From the NCBI GenBank assembly GCA_050247515.1, contig JBFWUB010000011.1, forward strand, positions 1-64,000: a stretch of 64,000 bases of DNA. The letters are read 5' to 3'. The position numbers and the translations under genes were made by a program. The stretch's first letter is position 1. Each line of letters opens with the position of its first letter. The notes under the pieces are model-generated. The model was not told the origin of the DNA and did no database searches. It saw only the letters and a program-made list of their open reading frames with translations. Below, piece by piece: positions 34,801 to 42,706 of the stretch. The DNA is from RAM1 sp050247515. GTDB taxonomy: Bacteria; Pseudomonadota; Gammaproteobacteria; Burkholderiales; Burkholderiaceae_C.

Positions 34801-37037
34801 AAAAGGGCGTGCACGACGAAGACGCCGTGCACATCTTCAGTGCGTTGGCCCGCATGCAGGACCAGGCCGGCTTGCTGGCCTGGAGCCCCACCGAGCGCGC
34901 GCTGGCGCTGCTGTACTGGCAGGATGGCCGGTTTGGCGCCGAGCGCGAGGCCTTGCAGCGGCGCGCACGCGCGGCCATGCAGGTGCAGCAACTGTTTGGC
35001 GCGCGTGACAGCCTGGCGCGGCTGCAGGCCGAAACCGCCACGGCACTGAACGCATTTGCCAAAGCCTTCCCGTTCGAGTTGCCCGACACGGCCACGGGCA
35101 CAGAGCGCGGCGAGCAACTGGCGGCCCTGTGCGCGCGCGCGGCGGCCTACCTGGTGCGCGAAGTCGCCAACGAAAGCGGCGCGCAGGTGTGGTGCATCAG
35201 CGGCGCAGGCGAAGACCTGGCCGCCGGCTTTCTGCGCGAGGTCGAACGCGCGGGTCGCCTGGGCGCATGGCAGGCGGACCTGGACGCTTCAAGCCCGCTG
35301 GAGCGCTGGCGTCTGGCACGCAGCTGGGTGATGGCCTATGCGCAGGCGCACGACGCCCCGGCGCAGGCCTGGGTGGATGACGCTGCCGGCTTGCTGGCAG
35401 TGCCCGTCAAACGCCAGCGCATCAATGTCAGCCTGGACGCGGCAGCCGCGGGCCTGCGATCAGAGCACCCGCGCATCGTCCAGGGCAACCTGGCATTGAA
35501 CCTGAACGACTTCTGGCGCCGCTTCAGCTTTCACAAGGAAAGGGTGCTGCCCGGCTTTCAGGCCCTGCAACGCCTGCACCACGAACTGCTCACCACCGAA
35601 AAGGCCCGGCTGCGGCTGAACCAGTTTCAGGCCAAGCCGCTGTCCACGTTCGTGCGCAACCGCCTGATTGACGAGGTCTATCTGCCACTGATTGGCGACA
35701 ACCTGGCCAAGCAGATTGGCACCAGCGGCGACAGCAGCCGCACTGACCGCATGGGCTTGCTGCTGCTGATCTCGCCACCCGGGTATGGCAAGACAACGCT
35801 GCTGGAATACGTGGCCGACCGGCTGGGCCTGGTTTTCGTACGCATCAATTGCCCCGCGCTGGGCCATGACGTGACCGCGCTGGACCCGGCCCAGGCCACC
35901 AACAGCGCGGCCCGCCAGGAACTGGAAAAACTCAACCTGGGCCTGGCCATGGGCAGCAACGTGATGCTGTACCTGGACGACATCCAGCACACCTGCCCCG
36001 AGTTCCTGCAGAAGTTCATTGGCCTGGCCGACGGCACGCGCCGCATCGAAGGCCTGTGGCAGGGCCAGGCGCGCAGCTACGATCTGCGCGGCAAGCGGTT
36101 TGCCATTGCCATGGCGGGCAACCCTTACACCGAATCGGGCGACGTGTTCAAGATCCCGGACATGCTGGCCAACCGCGCGGACATCTACAACCTGGGCGAT
36201 GTGCTGTCGGGCCGCGAAGCGCTGTTCGCGCTGTCGTATATCGAAAACAGCCTGTCGGGCAACCCGGCCCTGGCGCCGCTGGCGTCACGCGACCCGCGCG
36301 ATGTGCAGTTGCTGGTGCGCCTGACCCAGGGCGAGGAGATCGCCGGCAGCGAGTTCCAGCATGCGTACAGCAGCACGGAACTGGAAGAACTGAAGGCGCT
36401 GCTGCAGCGCATGTTCAAGGCGCGCGACCTGTTGCTGCGCGTGAACCTGGCCTACATCGACTCAGCCGCCCAGCGCGACAGCTACCGCACCGAGCCACCG
36501 TTCAAGCTGCAAGGCAGCTACCGCAACATGGGCAAGCTCGCGGGCAAGCTCACCGCCTTGATGACGGACGAAGAACTTGATGCCCTGCTGCGCGACCATT
36601 ACCGGGGCGAAGCGCAGACGCTGACCTCGGGTGCCCAGGAAAACCTGCTCAAGCTGGCCCAGCTGATGGGCACCGCCACTACCGAAGAGGCGCTGCGATG
36701 GCAAACCGTCTGCGACGAATATTTGCGCCAGCGCAAGGCCGGCGGCGAAGACGCCGATGGCACCACGCGCATCACCCATGCGCTGCTGGACGTGAGCCGG
36801 GCGGTGGAGCAGCTCAGGCCGGCATCAGAACAAGGACCCAGCGAAGGTCGGCAGATGGCGGACGCTGTCCTGCAGCTGGCGGTGACCTACCGCAAGGTCA
36901 TCATGCCGCTGATTGCCGCCACCGAGAAGCGGCTGGACCTGGACCGGTCTGTTCGCGAGCAGATCGAGCGGCTGATTGCCGGGCAGCCGAAACCCCGTTC
37001 CGCGCCGCCGCCAGAGCGCGGGAAAAAGGACCACTGA
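31851..37037 (+). CDS. Giant AAA ATPase, annotated in relatives as DNA repair ATPase
   Basis: A 1728-residue protein from ATG at 31851; ATG at 31818, overlapping the flotillin end by 20 bases, is an equally possible start. Residues about 30-430 are beta-rich with repeated strand patterns. About 480-830 are coiled coil, 850-1250 are helical, and 1270-1480 hold one AAA domain with Walker A PPGYGKT (K1314), Walker B VMLYLDD (1371-1377) and a sensor AGNP (1422-1425), closest in style to MoxR/McrB-type modules. A helical C-terminal part ends in a basic, proline-rich tail. Relatives carry the label 'DNA repair ATPase' (DUF3686 group), but direct evidence for repair is thin. It lies one base before the nuclease gene. 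Confidence 0.8.
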   Translation: MTDPDNGAADSTASLVADSGSYDLLRKRLFAQGDALHQKAQTLNAARVAEFGKSEQALVLRTRARTDNNCVARDIVRIGGQLLFGFNVFIGLRKETSVGDVFALYRLAAHEGGDELQSVPLAGSFLEDPRFVSDFKELYAYYKQAQLLQLRVTQGKLLAAFQIGQQLHDLRVFRWQLTPDGHAQYLDNRGERDIALPPTHDFEWTPTTREDHVGGKYPHINILDTVFVEAVGGDLTVKIENNTETGLGIYNEPVDDRNQSLTDAEVSYARLGLLILLRVRPYREPVTRYLVFNQRTQQVVRIDAIGVSCVQLPEDHGIIFPGGYYLQSGEFKHFELPGEVTGNLRFKRMLRSPNGEDVLYVFYQPGSGHYALFAYNLIDKALAAPIIANGYALHPDGRALVFQASQGEPTRVHPMQLWQTPFVSDDHASAAATGKGFLGRIGNAELVRGVSDLMGIARAVREQTPTKTAYEDLIRQCTRVSDAYFWLAEPDAQMLAQDLRAISDAARATLAEFEKVDLIRRETARALDEAQTRLKALLVEIASTLWRKPEDFMQALGKLRERQGDLETLKELRYTDLPRIEALRAELVAEQQRVGERAMQFLADEQAFSSHRQNLVSLTAELPQTTTTQGLQVILQGLDETAAGLDLLTEQLGGLPGGDAVTRTAILDRISALYTDINRLRADARSRRKALGSHEATAEFGAQFKLFGQAVENALDFADSPEKCDEALTRLLAQLEELEGRFAEHDHFLPDITAKREAVYEALTARKQSLTQARQQRVQGLTDAAGRILDGTQRRVAQLGSLQEVHSYFAADMLIAKLRKLVADLRALGAQVAADDLETRLKTCRDQALRAVRDQRDLVSDGGNTLRLGKHAFTISRQALDLTLVPQSDGLAFHLTGTDYFAPVTDARLDALKAYWHQALPSETQELARAEYLAGCWLEAALHGQGPLSWTDALRLVMQGPDGHAALLAQARLFAAQRYQEGYEKGVHDEDAVHIFSALARMQDQAGLLAWSPTERALALLYWQDGRFGAEREALQRRARAAMQVQQLFGARDSLARLQAETATALNAFAKAFPFELPDTATGTERGEQLAALCARAAAYLVREVANESGAQVWCISGAGEDLAAGFLREVERAGRLGAWQADLDASSPLERWRLARSWVMAYAQAHDAPAQAWVDDAAGLLAVPVKRQRINVSLDAAAAGLRSEHPRIVQGNLALNLNDFWRRFSFHKERVLPGFQALQRLHHELLTTEKARLRLNQFQAKPLSTFVRNRLIDEVYLPLIGDNLAKQIGTSGDSSRTDRMGLLLLISPPGYGKTTLLEYVADRLGLVFVRINCPALGHDVTALDPAQATNSAARQELEKLNLGLAMGSNVMLYLDDIQHTCPEFLQKFIGLADGTRRIEGLWQGQARSYDLRGKRFAIAMAGNPYTESGDVFKIPDMLANRADIYNLGDVLSGREALFALSYIENSLSGNPALAPLASRDPRDVQLLVRLTQGEEIAGSEFQHAYSSTELEELKALLQRMFKARDLLLRVNLAYIDSAAQRDSYRTEPPFKLQGSYRNMGKLAGKLTALMTDEELDALLRDHYRGEAQTLTSGAQENLLKLAQLMGTATTEEALRWQTVCDEYLRQRKAGGEDADGTTRITHALLDVSRAVEQLRPASEQGPSEGRQMADAVLQLAVTYRKVIMPLIAATEKRLDLDRSVREQIERLIAGQPKPRSAPPPERGKKDH

Positions 37038-37038
37038 G

Positions 37039-37734
37039 ATGGTCAATGCGCTTCAGCACCTGCTGGGCCAGCTGGACACCTCGCTGGCCGACCTGCGCCT
37101 GTCTGACGCCGAGAAGCACAGCCTGGTCACTGCCCTGCGTCAGGCCCAGCCACCCGAGGAGGGCTTCAGGCAACTGCGCAATGAAGCCTTCCGGCTGGCG
37201 CGCGCCAGGCTGGCGGGCAACGAGCCTGCGGCGGTGTTGCGATGGCTCGAATCAGTGGTGCGTGCACTGGACGTCGCGCGCGCGCCGGCGCTTTCGGTAC
37301 GGTCGCAAGCCTGCTTCAGCCCAGGAGAAGACTGCCTCAACACCATCATTCGCCATCTGCGCGACGCCCGAAAATCCATTGACCTGTGCGTATTTACCGT
37401 CTCGGATGATCGAATCACGCGGGAAATACTGGCAGCCCATGCACGCGGTGTCGCCCTGCGCTTCATCACCGACAACGCCAAGGAGTTTGACGCCGGCAGC
37501 GATGCCGCCAGGTTGCGCGCGACCGGTGTGCCCACGGTGGTGGACCGCACCGACGCCCATATGCACCACAAGTTTGTAATCGTGGACGGCCGCTGGCTGC
37601 TCAACGGCAGCTACAACTGGACGCGCAGCGCCTGCGACCACAACGAAGAAAACCTTGTGGTATGCAACGACCCCGCGCTGGTACGGCAGTTTCAGGGCTG
37701 CTTTGACCAGCTCTGGCGCCATTTGAGCGAGTAG
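37039..37734 (+). CDS. Phospholipase-D-like (single HKD) nuclease
   Basis: A 231-residue protein. The N-terminal 85 residues are helical and not recognised. Residues about 90-225 form one PLD unit with a complete HKD motif: H176, K178 and D183 in HHKFVIVDG, followed by GSYNWTRSA. One motif per chain means the active site needs a dimer, as in the Nuc/Zucchini type; both nucleases and phospholipases share this fold. No signal peptide is seen, so it acts in the cytoplasm. ATG at 37039 lies one base after the ATPase stop, a strong sign of shared translation and function. The substrate, DNA, RNA or lipid, cannot be read from the sequence. Confidence 0.85.
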   Translation: MVNALQHLLGQLDTSLADLRLSDAEKHSLVTALRQAQPPEEGFRQLRNEAFRLARARLAGNEPAAVLRWLESVVRALDVARAPALSVRSQACFSPGEDCLNTIIRHLRDARKSIDLCVFTVSDDRITREILAAHARGVALRFITDNAKEFDAGSDAARLRATGVPTVVDRTDAHMHHKFVIVDGRWLLNGSYNWTRSACDHNEENLVVCNDPALVRQFQGCFDQLWRHLSE

Positions 37735-37773
37735 CGCCGCCGCTCGCTCTGCGAGGTTCGAACGGGTGTCGGC

Positions 37774-38988
37774 TCAAAGCGCTACGGGGCCGCTGCTTGC
37801 CAGCCGCGTGGCTTCACGCGCCTGCTGCTGGCGCACACGGTCCACATACTGGTCGGCCTTGGCGATCTGTTCCTTGATGATGGCGTTGTTCTGCCCCATC
37901 ACGTCGATGGCCTTGCTGCGAAAGGTGTCCATCGCGTCCATGGCCTTGAAGGTCTGGTCGAACATTTCCTTGAGCTTCTCGATGCCGATCATCGGGTTCT
38001 GCGCAAACTGCGTGGTCTTGTCCACATGGGTGTTGAGCTGGCGGCCAGTCTCGGCAATCAGGCCCTCGATGGTGGTGTTGACGCCCTGCAGCATCTCCAT
38101 GGTGGCGATCTGGTTGCCGGTGGCACGCGCCACGGTCTGGGCCACGGCCAGCGCGCTCATTCCGGTGGTGGCCACGCGGTTGCAGCCATTCATCATTTCG
38201 CGGCCGGTCTTCTTGAGCACGTCCAGCGCCAGATAGCCGTTGGTGCACACCGCCTGCTGGGTCAGCATGTCCTGCAGGTTCTGGCGTGCATAGAACAGCA
38301 CCTCCTGCTCCAGCGCCTTGGCGCGAACCGCATCGGTGGCCTTGAGAGCCTCCACCCTGGCGTGCAGCCGGGCGTCCAGCGTTTCGGCGAAATGGATCGC
38401 CCCGTTCAGCTTTTGCATCGCGTCCCACAGTTTGGTGCGCGTGGCCTCCAGGTCCACAACGTCGCGCTGCATGTCGTCGCGCGCCGCATAGAGCTGCTGC
38501 ATGCTTTTTTGCAGTTGACCCGACGCGCTCTGATACTTGCGAAAGTAGCTTTGCAGATTGTTGCCATAGGGAATGAAGCCCAGCAGCTTGCGCGGCTGGA
38601 ACAGGTCGCCCTGCTTGCCGGGGTTGAGCTCATCCAGATGGCCGCGCATGTCCTGGATGGCCTTGAAAGCGGTGCTGTCTTCCACCCCCGCAAAGTTGCG
38701 CTGCAGCAGCCGGCCCTGCATCAGGCTTGAGGCTGCCGACACTTCTTCGCGGCCCAGCGCAAAGGCGCTGTCCAGGCGAGCCTTGAACGCCTCGCTTTGC
38801 ACGTCTTCAGTCAGCAGCCCTTCCATGAAACGATCCACCTGGTCCTCCACCGCCGTTTTGAGTTCCGGCGACATGGGGACCGCTGTACGGGCGGCTTGTT
38901 CGGCCACGGGGGTAATCACCTCCGGCGGTGTGAGCTGGAACCCGGCGTCGCTGGCCGTTGTGGTGATCGACGCGGTCTGACTTGGCAT
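37774..38988 (-). CDS. telA: TelA-family (toxic anion resistance) protein
   Basis: A 404-residue, almost fully helical cytoplasmic protein of the TelA family, with typical blocks KLLGFIPYGNNLQSYFRKYQ, QEVLFYARQNLQDMLTQQ and GNQIATMEMLQGVNTTIEG. TelA proteins were named for tellurite resistance on plasmids, and their chromosomal relatives accompany XpaC-like proteins. The ATG at 38988 follows GAGGGG; a TTG two codons upstream would overlap that site. It is transcribed toward the flotillin-ATPase-nuclease genes (39-base convergent gap) and lies 45 bases after the acyltransferase fusion gene, with which it may share a transcript. Confidence 0.88.
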   Translation of the reverse strand: MPSQTASITTTASDAGFQLTPPEVITPVAEQAARTAVPMSPELKTAVEDQVDRFMEGLLTEDVQSEAFKARLDSAFALGREEVSAASSLMQGRLLQRNFAGVEDSTAFKAIQDMRGHLDELNPGKQGDLFQPRKLLGFIPYGNNLQSYFRKYQSASGQLQKSMQQLYAARDDMQRDVVDLEATRTKLWDAMQKLNGAIHFAETLDARLHARVEALKATDAVRAKALEQEVLFYARQNLQDMLTQQAVCTNGYLALDVLKKTGREMMNGCNRVATTGMSALAVAQTVARATGNQIATMEMLQGVNTTIEGLIAETGRQLNTHVDKTTQFAQNPMIGIEKLKEMFDQTFKAMDAMDTFRSKAIDVMGQNNAIIKEQIAKADQYVDRVRQQQAREATRLASSGPVAL

Positions 38989-39033
38989 GAGCAACCCCTC
39001 TTTTAAATATTTCGTATGAAAGCCGCCCGGAAT

Positions 39034-40956
39034 TTACCCGGCGGCCAGCAGTTTCGCAACTCTGGCTTGCAGTTCGCTGGGGTCGATCGAGGTGGACGAA
39101 TCCGCTTTCCCCACATTCAGCCCTACCCGGCTGAACACTCCACGGCGAAACGGGCGCACCATCGCCACCTGCTCGCCTTTGACCTGCTCCACCCGGCTGA
39201 AGTAGCTGCCCCACAGGTTGGTCAGCGCCATCGGGATCACGGGGGCGGTTACGCCATCGGCTTTGGCGCGCTCCAGGATTTTCAGAATGCCGGCTTTGAA
39301 CGGTTGCAGCTGGCCGTCCCTGGTGATGCCGCCTTCGGGGAAGATCGCCAGCAGGTCGCCATCGCGCAGCACCTGCGCGGCGCATTCGAACGCAGCCTCG
39401 TACACAGCCGGGTCATCTTTTTGCGGCGCCACCGGGATGGCCTTGGCCAGCCTGAACATGGCGCCCAGCACCGGCAGCTTGAAGATGCGGTGGTCCATCA
39501 CGAAATGGATGGGCCGGGGGCTGGCGGCCATCAGCAGCACGGCGTCGACAAAGCTCACGTGGTTGCACACGATGATGGCCGCGCCCTCCACGGGAATGTT
39601 CTCGTCGCCCTGTACCTTGAAGCGGTAGACCAGCCGTGACGCAACCCAGGCCACAAAGCGCAGCAGGTATTCAGGCACCAGCATGAAGATGTAGAACGTC
39701 ACCACCGCATTGGCCAGCCCCACCAGCAAGAAGATCTGCGGGATGGTCATGCCCATCTTGAGCAGCACGCCGGCGATCACGCTGCTGGCGATCATGAACA
39801 GCGCGTTCAGGATGTTGTTGGCCGCGATGATGCGGGCGCGGTGCGTGGGCTGCGCGCGCAGCTGGATCAGCGCATACATGGGCACGCTGTACAGGCCGGC
39901 AAACAGGCTCAGCAGCGCCAGGTCGGCCATCACGCGCCAGTGGCCCGGCACGGCGACGAACTGCGCCAGCGTGAACGTGGCCTGGGGCGCCGCCAGGCCG
40001 CGCGACGCAAAGTACAGGTCGATTGCAAACACGCTCATGCCGATGGCGCCCAGCGGCACCAGGCCAATTTCCACATGGCGGCGGCTCATCACCTCACACA
40101 ACAGCGAGCCCGTGCCGATGCCGATGGAAAACACCACCAGCAGCAGCGACGCCACTTGCTCGTTGCCGTGCAGGACCTCCTTGGCAAAGCTCGGAAACTG
40201 GCTCAAGAACACCGCGCCAAAAAACCACATCCAGCTGATGCCCAGCAGCGAACGGAACACCACCACGTTCTGGTGCGCCAGCCTGAGGTTGCGCACGGTC
40301 TCGGTGAACGGGTTCCAGTTGATGGTGAGGCTGGGGTCGGTGGCCGGCGATGCAGGGATCCAGTGCGACACCACGCGGCCCAGCACGGCCGCGCCCACAC
40401 AGGCAAAGCCCACATGGTGCGCGCCGATCTCGGGCACGGCAATGATCAGGCCGCCGGCCACGTTGCCCAGCAGGATGGCGACAAACGTTCCCATCTCCAC
40501 CATGCCATTGCCGCCGGTCAGCTCGCGCTCGCTCAGGTGGTGCGGCAGATAGGCAAACTTGACCGGGCCGAACAGCGTGGAATGCAGCCCCATCAAGAAG
40601 GTGCAGCCCAGCAGGATGGGGATGTTGGCGCTGAAAAAGCCCCAGGCCGCCAGCGCCATGATGACGATCTCCAGCCGCTTCACAAAGATGATCAGCGTGC
40701 GCTTGTCGTACTTGTCGGCCAGCTGGCCGCTGGTGGCGCTGAACAGCAGGAAGGGAAGGATGAACAGCGCGCCGATCACCAGGCCCGCCATGGCTGGTGG
40801 CAGCCACCCGATCTGCAGCTGGTAGGTCACCATGACGGTGAACGCAAACTTGAACAGGTTGTCATTGGCCGCGCCGGAAAACTGCGTCCAGAAGAACGGC
40901 GCGAAGCGGCGCTGCTTGAGCAGGGCAAACTGGTTGGGGTGGCTGTCGGTGGTCAT
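39034..40956 (-). CDS. MFS transporter fused to 1-acylglycerol-3-phosphate acyltransferase
   Basis: A 640-residue fusion. Residues about 10-430 hold twelve membrane helices of an LplT-like major-facilitator transporter (ANDNLFKFAFTV opening). About 440-640 form a PlsC-type acyltransferase with catalytic NHVSFVD (H466, D471) and FPEGGITRDG. In E. coli lysophospholipid import (LplT) and re-acylation (Aas) are separate proteins with an added acyl-ACP synthetase; that last domain is missing here. Likely job: taking in lysophospholipids and repairing them to diacyl lipids. AGGAG precedes the ATG. It is followed by telA and preceded, 20 bases away, by the CREST hydrolase gene. Confidence 0.88.
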   Translation of the reverse strand: MTTDSHPNQFALLKQRRFAPFFWTQFSGAANDNLFKFAFTVMVTYQLQIGWLPPAMAGLVIGALFILPFLLFSATSGQLADKYDKRTLIIFVKRLEIVIMALAAWGFFSANIPILLGCTFLMGLHSTLFGPVKFAYLPHHLSERELTGGNGMVEMGTFVAILLGNVAGGLIIAVPEIGAHHVGFACVGAAVLGRVVSHWIPASPATDPSLTINWNPFTETVRNLRLAHQNVVVFRSLLGISWMWFFGAVFLSQFPSFAKEVLHGNEQVASLLLVVFSIGIGTGSLLCEVMSRRHVEIGLVPLGAIGMSVFAIDLYFASRGLAAPQATFTLAQFVAVPGHWRVMADLALLSLFAGLYSVPMYALIQLRAQPTHRARIIAANNILNALFMIASSVIAGVLLKMGMTIPQIFLLVGLANAVVTFYIFMLVPEYLLRFVAWVASRLVYRFKVQGDENIPVEGAAIIVCNHVSFVDAVLLMAASPRPIHFVMDHRIFKLPVLGAMFRLAKAIPVAPQKDDPAVYEAAFECAAQVLRDGDLLAIFPEGGITRDGQLQPFKAGILKILERAKADGVTAPVIPMALTNLWGSYFSRVEQVKGEQVAMVRPFRRGVFSRVGLNVGKADSSTSIDPSELQARVAKLLAAG

Positions 40957-40976
40957 GCGGATCTCCTCTGCGGGCG

Positions 40977-41786
40977 TTATGCGTTGCCCAGGCGGCGCGC
41001 CGGTGCAACTTTGGTTTTCTGCTGTGCTGCGGGATTCTGCCCGGATTTCATTGCGCTTCTGAGCGCGGCAATCACCGGCAGCGCGGCCAGGCTGGCCACG
41101 ATGTGCTTGAGCGTGTGGCCGGACACGAATTGGCCCGTCAGGTCAAACACCGCATGGTCGGCCAGCTCCAGCGCCTTGGCGGCGGAATAGATCAGGAGGA
41201 TGGCGCCCAGGCGCAGGCCGAGCGCACCCGCCAGCGGCCGCAGCGTGGCCAGCCACAGCATCAGCGCCATGCCGCCAAACTGCAGTACGCACCAGGCCAG
41301 CACGTTGCCCGACGCAGCCCAGGCCTGCACGCTCAGCGGCCCCAGCACCAGCACCGTCGCGGCCAGGGCCAGGCCGGCGCGGCCGCTGATGCGGTCCGCC
41401 ACTGCCAGCCCCAGCAGGCCCGCAAACGCGAACACCATGCCCAGGCGGTCAATGACCAGGCCGGCATCTTCAGGCCGCAGGTGGTACCAGGCCGAGCAGG
41501 CGGCGGTCACCACCAGCCCGCCAAAGAACAGCGCGGCGCAGGCCCGCTGGATGCGATCAGGCGTGGGCCTGGCGACGATCCAGCCCAGGCCCACCAAGCC
41601 CAGCACCGCAAACGGCAGGTTGCTCAGCACATCCCACGCGCAGGGGATGCCCCACAGCGTGCGCTGGTCGGCGAAGTGGTGGTGATCGTGAGGCTGTGCA
41701 ATGGCCGGGCCCAGCAGGGCCAGCAGCACCAGCGCAAGGCACGCGGCAATCAGGAGGAGTTCGGGTCGGGGTGTCTTGAGTTTCAC
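40977..41786 (-). CDS. CREST-superfamily (alkaline ceramidase-like) membrane hydrolase
   Basis: A 269-residue protein with seven or eight membrane helices. Conserved polar sites of the CREST superfamily are present: DQRTLWGIPCAWDVLSNLPF near residue 40, SAWYH (serine and histidine), an aspartate in the IDRLGM helix and HTLKH near residue 232. Three histidines, a serine and an aspartate hold a zinc ion in such enzymes. A ceramide- or lipid-hydrolysing activity is possible but unproven for bacterial members. It starts at GTG 41786 behind GGAGC. It is co-oriented with the lysophospholipid fusion gene, suggesting membrane lipid turnover. Confidence 0.7.
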   Translation of the reverse strand: MKLKTPRPELLLIAACLALVLLALLGPAIAQPHDHHHFADQRTLWGIPCAWDVLSNLPFAVLGLVGLGWIVARPTPDRIQRACAALFFGGLVVTAACSAWYHLRPEDAGLVIDRLGMVFAFAGLLGLAVADRISGRAGLALAATVLVLGPLSVQAWAASGNVLAWCVLQFGGMALMLWLATLRPLAGALGLRLGAILLIYSAAKALELADHAVFDLTGQFVSGHTLKHIVASLAALPVIAALRSAMKSGQNPAAQQKTKVAPARRLGNA

Positions 41787-41876
41787 GGGTTGCTCCGGTT
41801 AAGTGCGGCGAAGTGTGGCCGTGGCACTTCCCGAAAGCAGCAATTTTCAATACAGTGCAATTCACCAACATTAAAA

Positions 41877-41893
41877 GTATCTATTTTTGATAC
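41877..41893. promoter_or_regulatory. Possible operator of the XRE regulator
   Basis: A short palindrome GTATC-N7-GATAC ends five bases before the ATG of the XRE-type gene, in the 112-base AT-rich gap shared with the divergent CREST gene. Position and symmetry suit autorepression; the binding protein is an inference. Confidence 0.4.
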
Positions 41894-41898
41894 CCGCC

Positions 41899-42630
41899 AT
41901 GAGCACCACCGCCGACCTCGTCCTGACACTGAAAAAAGAACTCAAGGCCGCCCAGATGACCTACGCCGACCTGGCCCGCGCACTGGGCATGGCCGAGAGC
42001 AGCGTCAAGCGCATGCTGGCCAGGGGCGACATGCCGCTGTCGCGCATCGACGCGATCTGCCGCGCGCTCAAGCTGGACTTTGCCGAGCTGGCCCGCCGCG
42101 TGGCCGATGCGCAGCCGCTTCTGGCCGAGCTGACACAAGAGCAGGAAAAGGCCGTGGTGGCCGACAAGAAACTGTTGCTGTGCGCCATCTGCGTGCTGAG
42201 CCAGTGGACGCTGGAGCAGATCACCACCGCCTACCGGCTGAGCGAGGCCGAATGCATCAAGTACCTGGCGCAGCTGGACCGCATCGGCATCATCGAGCTG
42301 CGCCCGCTGAACCGCTACCGGCTGAAGCTGGCCAAGACCTTCCGCTGGCGGCCGCACGGGCCGGTGATGAACTACTTTCGCGACAACGCGCTGCTGGACT
42401 ACTTCTCGGGCGGGTTCGACGGTGCGGGCGAAGGCGTTTTGCTGGTGCACGGCTCGGTCAGCCGGGCGCTGGCACCCAGCTTTCTGGAGCGCATGCAGCG
42501 CGTGGCGCAGGACTTTGCCCAGCAGCACCAGGCCGACCAGAAGCTGGCCGAGAAAGACCGCGAGGGCTACACCCTGCTGCTGGCCATGCGCAGCTGGGAA
42601 TTCGAAGCATTCGCGACGCTGCGGCGGTGA
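41899..42630 (+). CDS. XRE-type helix-turn-helix transcriptional regulator
   Basis: A 243-residue protein. Residues about 8-65 form a Cro/C1-type helix-turn-helix (MTYADLARALGMAESSVKRML). The remaining 180 residues are a mixed domain (LSQWTLEQITTAYRLSEAECIKYL, resembling a second helix-turn-helix, then FRWRPHGPVMNYFRD) of no known ligand. The ATG at 41899 is preferred over the TTG four codons upstream. Divergent from the CREST gene; either may be its target. Confidence 0.8.
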   Translation: MSTTADLVLTLKKELKAAQMTYADLARALGMAESSVKRMLARGDMPLSRIDAICRALKLDFAELARRVADAQPLLAELTQEQEKAVVADKKLLLCAICVLSQWTLEQITTAYRLSEAECIKYLAQLDRIGIIELRPLNRYRLKLAKTFRWRPHGPVMNYFRDNALLDYFSGGFDGAGEGVLLVHGSVSRALAPSFLERMQRVAQDFAQQHQADQKLAEKDREGYTLLLAMRSWEFEAFATLRR

Positions 42631-42706
42631 ACCGCCGGCAAAGCAGGTAAAGCCCGGTAAAGCTGTCTTCGCAAGGCGGCCGGCCTGCGTTAGTGTGGGC
42701 GCTGCC

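Noticed and set aside
31677..35117. Open frame of 1146 codons antisense to the giant ATPase
   Set aside because: Long antisense frames are expected in GC-rich coding DNA. Composition is Gln/Leu/Gly-rich with no domain, and the sense strand has intact AAA motifs.
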